Below are positions 10,901 through 27,198 of a DNA stretch of 64,000 bases, piece by piece. The first letter of the stretch is position 1; each line of letters opens with the position of its first letter. This DNA comes from Hydractinia symbiolongicarpus. Lineage: Eukaryota; Cnidaria; Hydrozoa; Anthoathecata; Hydractiniidae. The notes under the pieces are model-generated. The model was not told the origin of the DNA, did not search any database, and saw only the letters and a list, made by a program, of their open reading frames with translations. Location: positions 14,555,001 through 14,619,000 of the forward strand of contig NC_079888.1 in NCBI RefSeq assembly GCF_029227915.1, written 5' to 3'. The translations under genes and the position numbers were made by a program.

Positions 10901-13670
10901 AGATAGCAGATATAATTCTTTGGTTAGTCAAAAAGATTATTACCTGACAGATTTTTTTGGTGTGTGTGTTTTCTCTCCTTTCTCTTTTAAAGGTGCTACC
11001 AAACGGCTCCATTATCCAGGGAACACAAGACGTTTTTCAACGTTGATTAGATGTTGAATTTTGGTCGCCACGTCGCAACTTAAAAATCAACGTCTAATCA
11101 ACGTTGGTTCTGCAACGTCGATGCAGCCGACGAAATTTCAACGTCCTCCCCCACCCCCTTGAATGAATACAACGGTAGATCATACACGTTTGTAATGTGT
11201 TGTGAAAATAAAACGAAATAAAATTATCGTATTTATTATATGCCTGAATTATTATATTTAACATAAAATCTTTATAAACGGGAAAATATAATAACTTTTA
11301 TTAGGATTATTATTAGGACTTAAAACTTTCCAGAAAACTTTATTTTGTCGAGGGGAATTTTTCTGGGAATGTTAATCACGTCCTTAACCCTATTCGGCTC
11401 GAGGTCTTTCGAACATACTATGACCGGGTTGGGGGGGGGGGGCGGATTCCGCCCCCCTCAATAACTTTTCATAGGATTGTTCAAATTGAATCAAACATGG
11501 CACACTTATAGTACGTCATAAAAGGAACAAAATGGCGGCAATAAATTTTTGCTTGCGTCAGCACATTTTCTGTGACGTCATCAGAAGCTTGAAAATTGTT
11601 AAAAATGCCACTATCTGCTTAAAATATAATTACTTTTGTTCTAGAGCGAATTTTTACATTCTGTTTGAAGTTTTTGAAAGCTAAATAAAATTTTTTAAAC
11701 ATATCTTCCGGTTTTTACATGGATCGAATAAAAAATTGCCAAAAATTGCCCGAAAATCCGTTTTTTTCCGATTTTCGGGTAAAATCCGACAAAATCGGGA
11801 AATCGAATTAGTCACGTGTCAAAATTATTCAAATTGATTTTTCTTGATGAAACAAAGTTGTGTTATTAATATTATTATTCCGAATATTTATACAGGATAT
11901 AGTTACTTCAGTGTTGGAAACACTGCTATCAATGTGGCTCCTGTATTCGGAATGTCTACATTAAGTATACAACGGTTATTCCTACCCAATTTCCCTCACA
12001 TGGCATGGGTTGACCCGTAGCTGTGGTAAAGACACTTGCTAAACATACCCGCGCTGTGGACGGAACCACGGACCTTGTCATTACGAGGCAACTCCATAAC
12101 CACAAGGCCACGCGCGATAATATGTACAAATTTCCTCTAGAACATAAGTAATTGAATTTTAAACAGATAGTGATATATTATACCGATGACTGCGCAAAGA
12201 GAGTGCTGACATAAGCAAAAATGTATTGCTGCAATTTTGTTTTTTACATTGGGCGGGCCTGTTAAAAGTCATGGATATGTGCGATATACCCCAGACAGAA
12301 TAGTGTTAAACTCAAAATCTTTACGGTGGTGAGCACTGTAAACTTTCTTTTATAAGTTTGTCCGAACAGAAGAATAATTGAACTGTTAATATTTATGATT
12401 GATTGTAGGTTTCTTTCGTAAAAAAATTTTTTTTCAATTTTTTTTATGAGTAGGAAAATTTTGGAACAAATTTACTGGCAAGTTCTTGTTTTTTTTTTTT
12501 AACTTTGCCATTAGTGTGCCAGGTACTAATACTCTCTAAAAAATAAGCAGATATTAATTTGCGTACATCAGTCTTTCCGAAAATTTATCTCCTCAGGGCA
12601 TAAAAAGAATTATTTCCCTTATTTTTTGTATGTAAACTTTCTATGTATGAATCACTTTGCGTGTCAATGCGAATGTAAACCAATGTCCAACAATTTCTTT
12701 TTTTTTCAAACATAAACATTTATAACATGTTTATCATATGCATAATAGTATTTTCAATTTGCCATAACTGCTTGCGTCAATTTCTTCAAATGCTCTATTG
12801 TCTGTTTAGTGCACAAGAGAATCTATGATGGTGCATAACCAGGATGCTTCTCGACACTTATCTTTAACATTAACAAAATTTCATGAAATGAATAAAAGGC
12901 TTGAACGTTTACAAACTCAAGCGGAGGATTGTGAAACATTTGTTTACAAGGAAAAGCTCCTTCAACTAATGACAAAAGATGCAAATGAAAGTGATGTTGT
13001 AGAAAATTGTTTGAAGAAGCTGTACGAACCGATTTTAAAGGAATTTGATGTTCGTTTTGGCTTATTCCTAAAAGGCCTTAATTGCTTGAAATCAAAGTTG
13101 AAAGAAGTAAGTGAGGGAAAAGACGCGGTTTCTAAAAATGCGTACGATGCTCTTTCGCATGAGTATGAAAAGATATCGGACAAATGTCTGCAAGACCTTA
13201 AGAAAGACATTGGAGTTTCTGCTCTTGATTGGGAGAAAATTGAACAAAAATTTAAACAAGAAATTCCGAAGGTAATAACAATCAAAGGGCAGAGTTTTAT
13301 GAAATCACATGCGATATATGAAAATAGGTTTTACGCAGCAGTAAATAGAATGCATACCAATCTCCAGTATCGAATTGAAAAAACCGTATTTTACAGAATT
13401 ACATATCAACGCCCCGCCAACCCGGCTTCTTATGTAGCAGAAATGTGCTTGGTGATGTTTAATGATGAATTACTTTCATGTATTTCGTTTGAAAGTCGGA
13501 AAATCTCTCTTTATTTTAGGAAAAAAGGGATTTGTTGCGTTGTTTGCAACAAAAATGGGAATGAAATGCAACTGCTTAAGCACAACAAAGTATTTATTGA
13601 TGTCGATAAATACACTTTTAATGACAATGACATTTTAGTTATGCTTGTAACAAAAGGTCTAACGCCTTAA
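7999..13670 (+). CDS. TRAF-type RING/zinc-finger protein (497 aa)
   Basis: Seven exons: 7999-8156, 8276-8327, 9295-9399, 9782-9946, 10191-10268, 10706-10780, 12810-13670. All introns are GT-AG and the phases close in frame, giving 497 residues. Residues 19-62 form a complete C3HC4 RING (CVIC, CGHGMCKSC, CPSC). Residues 71 to about 235 hold TRAF-type zinc fingers with repeating Cys/His spacing (GCTW, HQNICPY, HTCERYPVKC, HRRMC). A helical, probably coiled-coil stretch follows. In TRAF proteins these parts give E3 ubiquitin-ligase and adaptor activity downstream of TNF/Toll receptors in the cytoplasm. The C-terminal 150 residues do not show a clear MATH/TRAF-C domain; only the end (YTFNDNDILVMLV) recalls the last MATH strand. 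An internal ATG at 12825 is not the start, because the frame stays open back to the acceptor. Which TRAF it is cannot be told. Confidence 0.88.
11038..11106. repeat. Inverted repeat in TRAF intron 6
   Basis: Arms 11038-11057 (caacgttgattagatgttga) and 11087-11106 are reverse complements at 19 of 20 positions, separated by 29 bp. It looks like a small foldback/MITE-type insertion within the long last intron. Confidence 0.6.
11385..11860. repeat. Dispersed repeat in TRAF intron 6 (copy 1)
   Basis: Related at several places to 33140-33540: caaaatggc, a degenerate gtgacgt, atcagaagcttg versus atcggaagctgg, ccactatctgc, and ttctagagc. It contains a 12-G run (11431-11442) followed by a near palindrome, GGGGGGCGGA-t-TCCGCCCCCC (11437-11457). 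Non-coding; a middle-repetitive family member. Confidence 0.55.
12055..12117 (-). repeat. tRNA-derived SINE segment in TRAF intron 6
   Basis: The minus strand carries an A-box-like TGGCCTTGTGGTTATGG and a degenerate B-box-like GTGGTTCCGTCC at tRNA spacing. The flanks (gtggtaaagacacttgcta) look like the body of a SINE. It is not a functional tRNA. Confidence 0.45.
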
Positions 13671-16434
13671 ATTATAAAGGAATATGTGTTTTGAATTTAC
13701 CAGGCTTCGCAAATAATTTAAAAAGCCTAAGGATCATGACGCTTAGACTGTTTTGTTTTAAATTATTTTTACAAAACTTTATTTCATTAGATGTGATGTG
13801 ATAATTAGTTTCAATTAAGCAATGGAATGACAAAAGCGTAGCATTGGAAATTTTTCATACAGATCTTTGTTTACAAAAACAGTTCGTAATATTTTACTGT
13901 GGTTAAATTTATTCAGGGTAAATTTAGCCACAATTGTTTTTCATTTTTTAAGTGAATTTTGTAAACAACTTTTTTAACGTTTATAATATAAATAAAATGA
14001 TATATATAAAATAATACTTGACAGAAGTATTTGTGAAGCATTTTATAACCTGATGGTGTATCTCGCGACGAAAAGCTTCGCTGTCAAGTATAATTATCTC
14101 TTATATTGATAGGCTAACTGTGTCCGTGTGTCTGTGAAAGGCAAAATGGATGCGTTATTTTTTTATTTTTTTTATGAAATGCAAGCTTTTTCCACCCAAA
14201 TTCTAACGGGGACTGGCATTATTTTTATTTCTTAGTTGTTCCAAACAATAGAGCTATTTTTTTAACCTGAAATCTCACTGTAATATTATTGTTATGCCTA
14301 CCTCAGTGCAGAGTACTAAAACTCCAACCCTGTGCGTGGTTGGAGAATTCCAACGATGTTGGTAGCTTTGTGTTGCGTCGCCCTGAAAATAACCAAAGTT
14401 GCAAAATATTCCTAAGCCGGCTGAACTGCTACAAGCGGTGCAGATGTGTATGCTCACGTACATTAATTTTTGATAGTGTTTTTGTAGCTATAAGCTTAAA
14501 AATGCGCGCTATGTTTCATTTTCGCTGCTCCGTGAAACTGTACATCAACTTAACAATGTACGCTGTAATTTTGCCATTAGACATGCAGCTCTTTGTAATT
14601 CAGAAGATAATAAGGAAGCTGTCAACAGACCGCTCAGAATGTCAAAAGACAAGCTGTTGCACGATATGCAGAAAATAAGCAGGCTGCAATGGACGTGCTG
14701 AGGATGCAGGTTGCAAGTAATAAAAGACAAGAGAATGCATAAAGACATTCTCCGTGGTCGCAGAAATGCGCCATATTATATAAGATCGCACATCATTATC
14801 TGTTGTCTAATTTGTATAGTTTAGGTGGTGATGTGTGGGTATTGTAAAGCTTTAAAGTTTGAAACTGAAAATTGTCTTAAACATTGTCACAATGGTATTG
14901 TTGCATAAGATAATTTGTCTCCTTACCCTAACAAGCTAAGGCATTTTTTCAGGCAAGAAACTTTCCGGGAAAAATACGTAAGTATAACAGTGACCTTGAT
15001 TTTGCTTCTTTCAGAGAAAACCTTCGGTCCCCGCCTGGACATGTGTTGTTTTTGCTTAATTTTGACCCAAGAACATTAGGAGCTGAGGTCGATACTCTCA
15101 CGTTTTCAGTGCACCCTTTCGTACCCCTTTTTTTCTCAGGGTCCTTGTCCAGGCAGTTAAGAGTTGACAGCTGAGGTATAAAGTTAGGTTCACGAATCCC
15201 TCCAAAGACATATTATATATTAAATATATTCCTAGATATTCTAGATATGTATATATTCTTGTATATTTATTTAGAAATAAACAACACTTGAAAGTTTTAT
15301 ATACGAAGAAATAAATTGTTGTTAGCACATTTTTAGAACATTATTAATCAAAGGTTGAAGGCATTGGTAATAACTTTGAACATTTGTAGAATTTTTATTT
15401 AAACATTGAAACGTTTTGATTTAAAATTATTTGGTAGTTTTTATTGGCATGGCAGCAATAATACCGACACATATTTTGAAATTTAAAGGAGATAACACGC
15501 AGAGTTTTGTAGAATCGATGGATGAACCCTTTGAGGCACCTTGTTCAGCATAATGTTGATGATGACAAAAATGTATCGGCTTTGTCTATAATAATAGCCG
15601 TATTTTGTTCAAAATATTTGCGCCCAGTTTTTTCGAAAAAAAGCCCGCAGTAATCGGGTACGCAGTATCGATTTATACAGACGAATGAATATAAGATAAC
15701 CTGAGCTACGGCCATTTTGAAAGCTGTGGCGTTGACGTTGGTAAGTTTTTTAGCCATATACAAATACTGTATACCTGCACTAAAACGCTCGACCCGAATG
15801 TGTGGCTCAGTTTACAGCTTGATTACGTACTTTGTTAACCGCTCAACATGCCCTTTAACACCGGGTTACCGAGTTAATTTGTGGCTTAACCAGTCGTTTC
15901 GGCGGCGGATCCCTGGCTATTGTTATTTAGAAAACTAAACCTTTTGCGCTGTTCCAGACGAACTTGTCATGCCTTATTCGAAAGTTAAGATTAACTTGGA
16001 CAAACAATTATGTGGTGAGGAATAAAAAAAGCAATTTTCAAATGAAATTGAAACGGATTTAATACAAAACAATAATTAGATTTATAGCAAGTAATTTGTT
16101 TACGTTGTAATCCGCCATTTTTAAAATTCACTAATATCGCGCGCAAGCACTTTATAATTCACGGACCTGTCAGAACTCCTTGTTTTGAGTCAGAAAAAGA
16201 CGCTGTTACACCACCATGTGTTCTTAAAGCATGCGGAAAGTAAACATTGGATTTTTCGTTTTCTAATTAAGACGTGAGTGATGTTAGATTTTTTGAATCT
16301 TAATATTTTATATATGCATATTTTCCAAGGTTAGTTAGAAGCTTAGAAAACATTCAACCAATAGTGGTGATTGTACGACAGTATATGAAAGTTCCGCGTG
16401 GAATAAGTTTCGCGAGGAAAAAAAACGCGAAATT
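13671..16434. other. Intergenic, no gene seen
   Basis: Downstream of the TRAF gene. An AATAAA at 13991-13996, about 320 bp past the stop, is a plausible polyadenylation signal. At 14110-14140 the gtgtccgtgtgtctgtgaaagg words match, in reverse orientation, the end of the TGACGTCA-rich repeat family. 15030-15180 and 18310-18430 share weak blocks (pyrimidine-rich stretch, then agttgacag), which suggests another old repeat. No convincing exon was found. Confidence 0.5.
13991..13996 (+). promoter_or_regulatory. Candidate polyadenylation signal of the TRAF gene
   Basis: AATAAA within aaataaaatgat, about 320 bp after the TAA stop. It is the first such hexamer downstream that I noticed. AT-rich sequence makes chance hits common. 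Confidence 0.3.
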
Positions 16435-16873
16435 TAAGGGAATTACTTTCGCGCATGAGTGATTAAATCTAATTTGAAAAGTGAATTTCAGGTGGGATAA
16501 TCTTTTGCGCTGTTCGTTTTTTGTGCAATTTTTTTCACTAAATATTTTTCACATAATTTTTTTTTTCATTAGAAAGTTATTTAATTACAAAAAAAACATG
16601 ATGATGATACTGATTTAGACTGAGATAATACTTGTGTTGTGAAAGAAAAATACGTGAAAAAAAAAATACAAATTTGAGTTTTTTTCTACAATTTAACTTT
16701 TACGAATCGGCTTTTTTAGGCTATTTCGTGTGCGATAAACTTTTGAAAATCCGCATGTCAGTCCTTTTCGCGGGTACTTACTTTCGCGAAAATGGCCAAA
16801 AAACGCGAGACTTTCTCCCTGCGAAAATTTTTCTCCGTAAAGCGTTATTATTCTTGGACATGTAATTCCCTTA
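16435..16873. mobile_element. MITE with 12-bp terminal inverted repeats
   Basis: The left end taagggaattac (16435-16446) is the exact reverse complement of the right end gtaattccctta (16862-16873). A TA is present at each outer edge and may be the target duplication. The interior is rich in tttcgcg/cgcgaaa words and has no transposase. Similar words just left of the element (16390-16430) suggest a second, partial copy. Confidence 0.6.
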
Positions 16874-17043
16874 GATTTCATTTCATTTGCCATCCACAAT
16901 AAACAGTCAATACTTTTACTTTTAATAACAGTAAGTCGAAAATTAGGATGATTGACTGAAGCACAAACTACCTTGGCTATTGCTGATAAATACTGAGAAT
17001 AAAACTGAGATCTCAGTATTTGCAGTAGCAGTAAGAGCAAGAA

Positions 17044-17830
17044 CAGGTAGATTCTCTCTACATATTGGTCAAAGATTCAAACTAACAGAAGTTATTTTGA
17101 ACGGGTTAACAGGTACCAAGGTTTTCACAATCCTAGACCTCAAACACGCGTATTGGCATATTCCCTTGAAAGAAATTAATAAATACAAAACACCATTCGT
17201 AGTTCCAAACGGAGAATATCAGTGGACCATACGGCGTTTCGATTCGACATACGCGGCATTTTTTTTATGATATGTCAGTTTATGAAGGACGGAGCAACCT
17301 TTACAGTGTGTATTGTAAGTAAATCTGGTATCAAACCTGTGTCAGAAAAAGTCAAAAAAATTACAAATTTCCAGCAAACTTTAACTATTCCCGAGTTAAA
17401 ATCGTTTTTGATCATGGTTGCATATTTATGCAAGTTTGTTGAAAACTTTTCTGAGCAATCTGCTCTTTTATCAATTTATGCCAAAAAACGGTACAATCGT
17501 ATTAGAACGATCTCTGCGAGGAAGCGTTTGTTTTAATTGATACAGATTGGAAAATCCAGCGTTTTTAATTTATCCATATTTTAAAAAGACATTTGTTCTT
17601 TTGACTGGTGCGAGTGACAAGGCCATCGATTTTGCTTCGACATAAAAAATTACAAGGAAATTTACCCCCAGTTTTTTAAACAATGCCGCAAATAATATTG
17701 TACAACTGAGAAAACTTTTGAGCATATTCTTCTTGAAAATATTATTTGTAGCGCCATAAATCTTCTGTGTATGGTGATCATGAACCGGTACTTCATTTTA
17801 AGGTTTTTTGACATGCAAAATTAATGCTCT
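17044..17830 (+). pseudogene. Decayed Ty3/Gypsy-type pol (RT to RNase H)
   Basis: Frame 1 to about 17220 gives reverse-transcriptase motifs (FTILDLKHAYWHIPL, then TPFVVPNGEYQW). Frame 2 from 17222 gives the connection region (IVSKSGIKPVSEKVKKI, then ELKSFLIMVAYLCKFV). About 17545-17640 encodes RNase H-like words (NPAFLIYPYFKKTFVLLTGASDKAI), broken by stops and frame changes. The part that should hold the catalytic YxDD box is missing, so it is dead. No LTRs were recognised. Confidence 0.75.
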
Positions 17831-19447
<1,617 letters not shown>

Positions 19448-19490
19448 GGATACCATTACAAAGTTGCAGGATAATCGCGAAATCCCTTTG

Positions 19491-19572
19491 CCTCGGCAGC
19501 CCAGGGACTCGAACCCGGGATCGTCGCATCAGATGCACCGCAGGCTCTTATCCACTGAGCCACGTCGTCGGC
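19491..19572 (-). repeat. tRNA-like Pol III promoter region, unit 1 (repeats every 286 bp)
   Basis: The minus strand has a canonical A box TGGCTCAGTGG (19552-19562) and B box GGTTCGAGTCC (19505-19515). The D stem GCTC/GAGC pairs, and the T arm keeps four of five pairs. The anticodon area (GGTGC-ATCTGAT-GCGAC) can fold with loop anticodon CTG but has extra bases before it, and the acceptor ends pair poorly. I read it as a tRNA-derived promoter, not a tRNA gene. Copies occur at +286, +572 and +858. Confidence 0.75.
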
Positions 19573-19577
19573 AAAAA

Positions 19578-19645
19578 GGATTCGTGAGAATCCAGACAAC
19601 TTTGGTATTTCGGCTAACAAGCCTTCGTCAGCGGATACCAGAGCC
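19578..19645 (-). ncRNA. Hammerhead ribozyme candidate (type I), unit 1
   Basis: Minus strand, 5' to 3'. The stem I strand (GUAUCCG) precedes the core CUGACGA (19625-19631). Stem II is GGCU-UGUU-AGCC, followed by GAAA (19608-19611), a short stem III with loop, and the cleavage triplet GUC. The stem I partner UGGAU pairs as U-G, G-C, G-C, A-U, U-A. Predicted cleavage falls between 19595 and 19594. Oddity: an extra A lies between CUGACGA and stem II. A competing TGGTAT/ATACCA pairing brackets the core. Confidence 0.75.
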
Positions 19646-19863
19646 AGTATTGAGCACTGCAGGAACTCTGGGGCAGCTCGAGCTATATATATTCCAATGT
19701 GGAGAGCAATTGTGAGTGCATATCATATTAACAGGATACCATTACAAAGTTGCAGGATAATCGCGAAATCCCTTTGCCTCGGCAGCCCAGGGACTCGAAC
19801 CCGGGATCGTCGCATCAGATGCACCGCAGGCTCTTATCCACTGAGCCACGTCGTCGGCAAAAA

Positions 19864-19931
19864 GGATTCGTGAGAATCCAGACAACTTTGGTATTTCGGC
19901 TAACAAGCCTTCGTCAGCGGATACCAGAGCC
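19864..19931 (-). ncRNA. Hammerhead ribozyme candidate, unit 2
   Basis: Same sequence as unit 1 in the core and stems, 286 bp downstream on the map. Predicted cleavage lies between 19881 and 19880. Confidence 0.75.
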
Positions 19932-20149
19932 AGTATTGAGCACTGCAGGAACTCTGGGGCAGCTCGAGCTATATATATTCCAATGTGGAGAGCAATTGTG
20001 AGTGCATATCATATTAACAGGATACCATTACAAAGTTGCAGGATAATCGCGAAATCCCTTTGCCTCGGCAGCCCAGGGACTCGAACCCGGGATCGTCGCA
20101 TCAGATGCACCGCAGGCTCTTATCCACTGAGCCACGTCGTCGGCAAAAA

Positions 20150-20217
20150 GGATTCGTGAGAATCCAGACAACTTTGGTATTTCGGCCAACAAGCCTTCGT
20201 CAGCGGATACCAGAGCC
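20150..20217 (-). ncRNA. Hammerhead ribozyme candidate, unit 3
   Basis: Core as in unit 1. The variant base (gccaac for gctaac on the plus strand) lies in loop II, which reads UGUU in units 1-2 and UGGC-like here with a shifted pair. The stem II closing pair U-A becomes a mismatch, so stem II is 3 bp plus loop. Confidence 0.65.
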
Positions 20218-20435
20218 AGTATTGAGCACTGCAGGAACTCTGGGGCAGCTCGAGCTATATATATTCCAATGTGGAGAGCAATTGTGAGTGCATATCATAT
20301 TAACAGGATACCATTACAAAGTTGCAGGATAATCGCGAAATCCCTTTGCCTCGGCAGCCCAGGGACTCGAACCCGGGATCGTCGCATCAGATGCACCGCA
20401 GGCTCTTATCCACTGAGCCACGTCGTCGGCAAAAA

Positions 20436-20503
20436 GGATTCGTGAGAATCCAGACAACTTTGGTATTTCGGCCAACAAGCCTTCGTCAGCGGATACCAGA
20501 GCC
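20436..20503 (-). ncRNA. Hammerhead ribozyme candidate, unit 4
   Basis: Same as unit 3, including the gccaac variant. It is the copy nearest the Penelope-like element. Confidence 0.65.
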
Positions 20504-20612
20504 AGTATTGAGCACTGCAGGAACTCTGGGGCAGCTCGAGCTATATATATTCCAATGTGGAGAGCAATTGTGAGTGCATATCATATTAACAGGATACCAT
20601 TACAAAGTTGCA

Positions 20613-21516
<904 letters not shown>

Positions 21517-22102
21517 CAAGCTGTACCGTATTATCTTCAATAAAAATAAAATACAATCTAGTGTATATATGTGAGGAGGCTAATAGTGTAACATTTGTTT
21601 AAGAAGATGCCGCTACGGCAGTTACACTATAAAAGATAAGCGGAAGAAAATGTTAGAGTGCACGAGTTCTTTGAGAGCCTAATTAAAGGGACCTGTGCAC
21701 TATGCGAATATAAAGGAAAGAGTAAGTTTGTATGTCTTATTGTTAACAATAAAACGATAGTGGAAAAGAATAGAGATAAAGAAGTTTAAAGAGGAAAGTT
21801 GAGGAAAATCTCACTACACTTGATAGAAAATAAAAAAAAAAAAAAAAAATAACACAACATATACACAACAAACGAATGCTACTCCTCAAAGCCTAAAACC
21901 ACCAAAGTACTACTAGACATAATGTTCTAGTGGAAAAACAGAAAGCGAAGTAACTTCGCCACTGTCACTGCGGTTAGACAGTGTAGCAGTAATACGCTAA
22001 GTGGGGTCACTGGATTTTCATCCAGTGTCCAAAGTAGATCCAAACTCACTGCACAAAACAAAAACAAAAAGTAATAATACTGAATAAAGGAAAAATACAA
22101 CA
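21517..22102. other. Spacer, presumed 3' untranslated part of the Penelope-like element
   Basis: Follows the GIY-YIG stop on the minus strand. It contains a poly-A run (21833-21849) and a perfect 8-bp hairpin CACTGGAT-tttc-ATCCAGTG (22008-22027). No ORF. Confidence 0.5.
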
Positions 22103-22653
22103 TTAATAATCGAAGGTAACCTCACGCTCATTAAGCCCATTAGGTTGAAATGAATCTAATTTGTGTTGCCAAAAGGATTCTTTACGTCTTAACCATGACA
22201 AACTTTCGGCATGGTCAATTAACGTAAATGACCAATCTGACATTCCATTATGATCAGGCTGTTCAAAATGAGAGTGAAAGGAAAGCTGTATAATAGGCTT
22301 CCCTGAACTGAATTTCCGGTGGCTGCATTTATAGTTGTTAAAACGCACTCTAAACTTAGTGCTGGTACTACCAACATACTGTACGCCACATTTTCTACAC
22401 TGTGCCAAATAAACAACGTTATCAGAATTACAGTTCATTTTCTTACCTTGAATTTTAAAAGAAAAAGAAGAAGATCTATTTGTGAAAGAATTTGTTTCTT
22501 CCACATAATCACAAACACCGCAACGTTTGCTACCACACTTTTGACTCCCCCCACATACCTTTTCCTTCACAGGCAATTTTGCCCTAACCAGCAAGTCCTT
22601 AAGGTTTTTCCCTCTCCTAAAACCAACTATTGGGGGTGCAGCAAAGACGTCAC

Positions 22654-22678
<25 letters not shown>
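22103..22678 (-). CDS. Penelope-like element GIY-YIG endonuclease domain (partial)
   Basis: Open from after a stop at 22679-22681 to the stop at 22103; the first ATG-like start is not at a natural boundary. The order is a linker typical of these elements (IVGFRRGKNLKDLLVRAKL), a Cys cluster (CGSKRCGVC), and the GIY-YIG core (VVYLAQCRKCGVQYVGST). The catalytic-type Arg lies in FRVRFNNYK and the late Glu in RRKESFWQHKLDSFQPNGLN. The nuclease nicks DNA for retroelement insertion. The upstream reverse transcriptase is absent: the inverted arm begins at the linker. The domain itself has no stop or frameshift, so the copy is young. Confidence 0.85.

Positions 22679-27198
<4,520 letters not shown>

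Noticed and set aside
19464-20573. Four identical 83-residue ORFs, apparently a tandem gene family
   Set aside because: They fall in the 286-bp non-coding tandem unit. Identity comes from DNA duplication, and the frame runs across the tRNA-like and ribozyme parts on the opposite strand.
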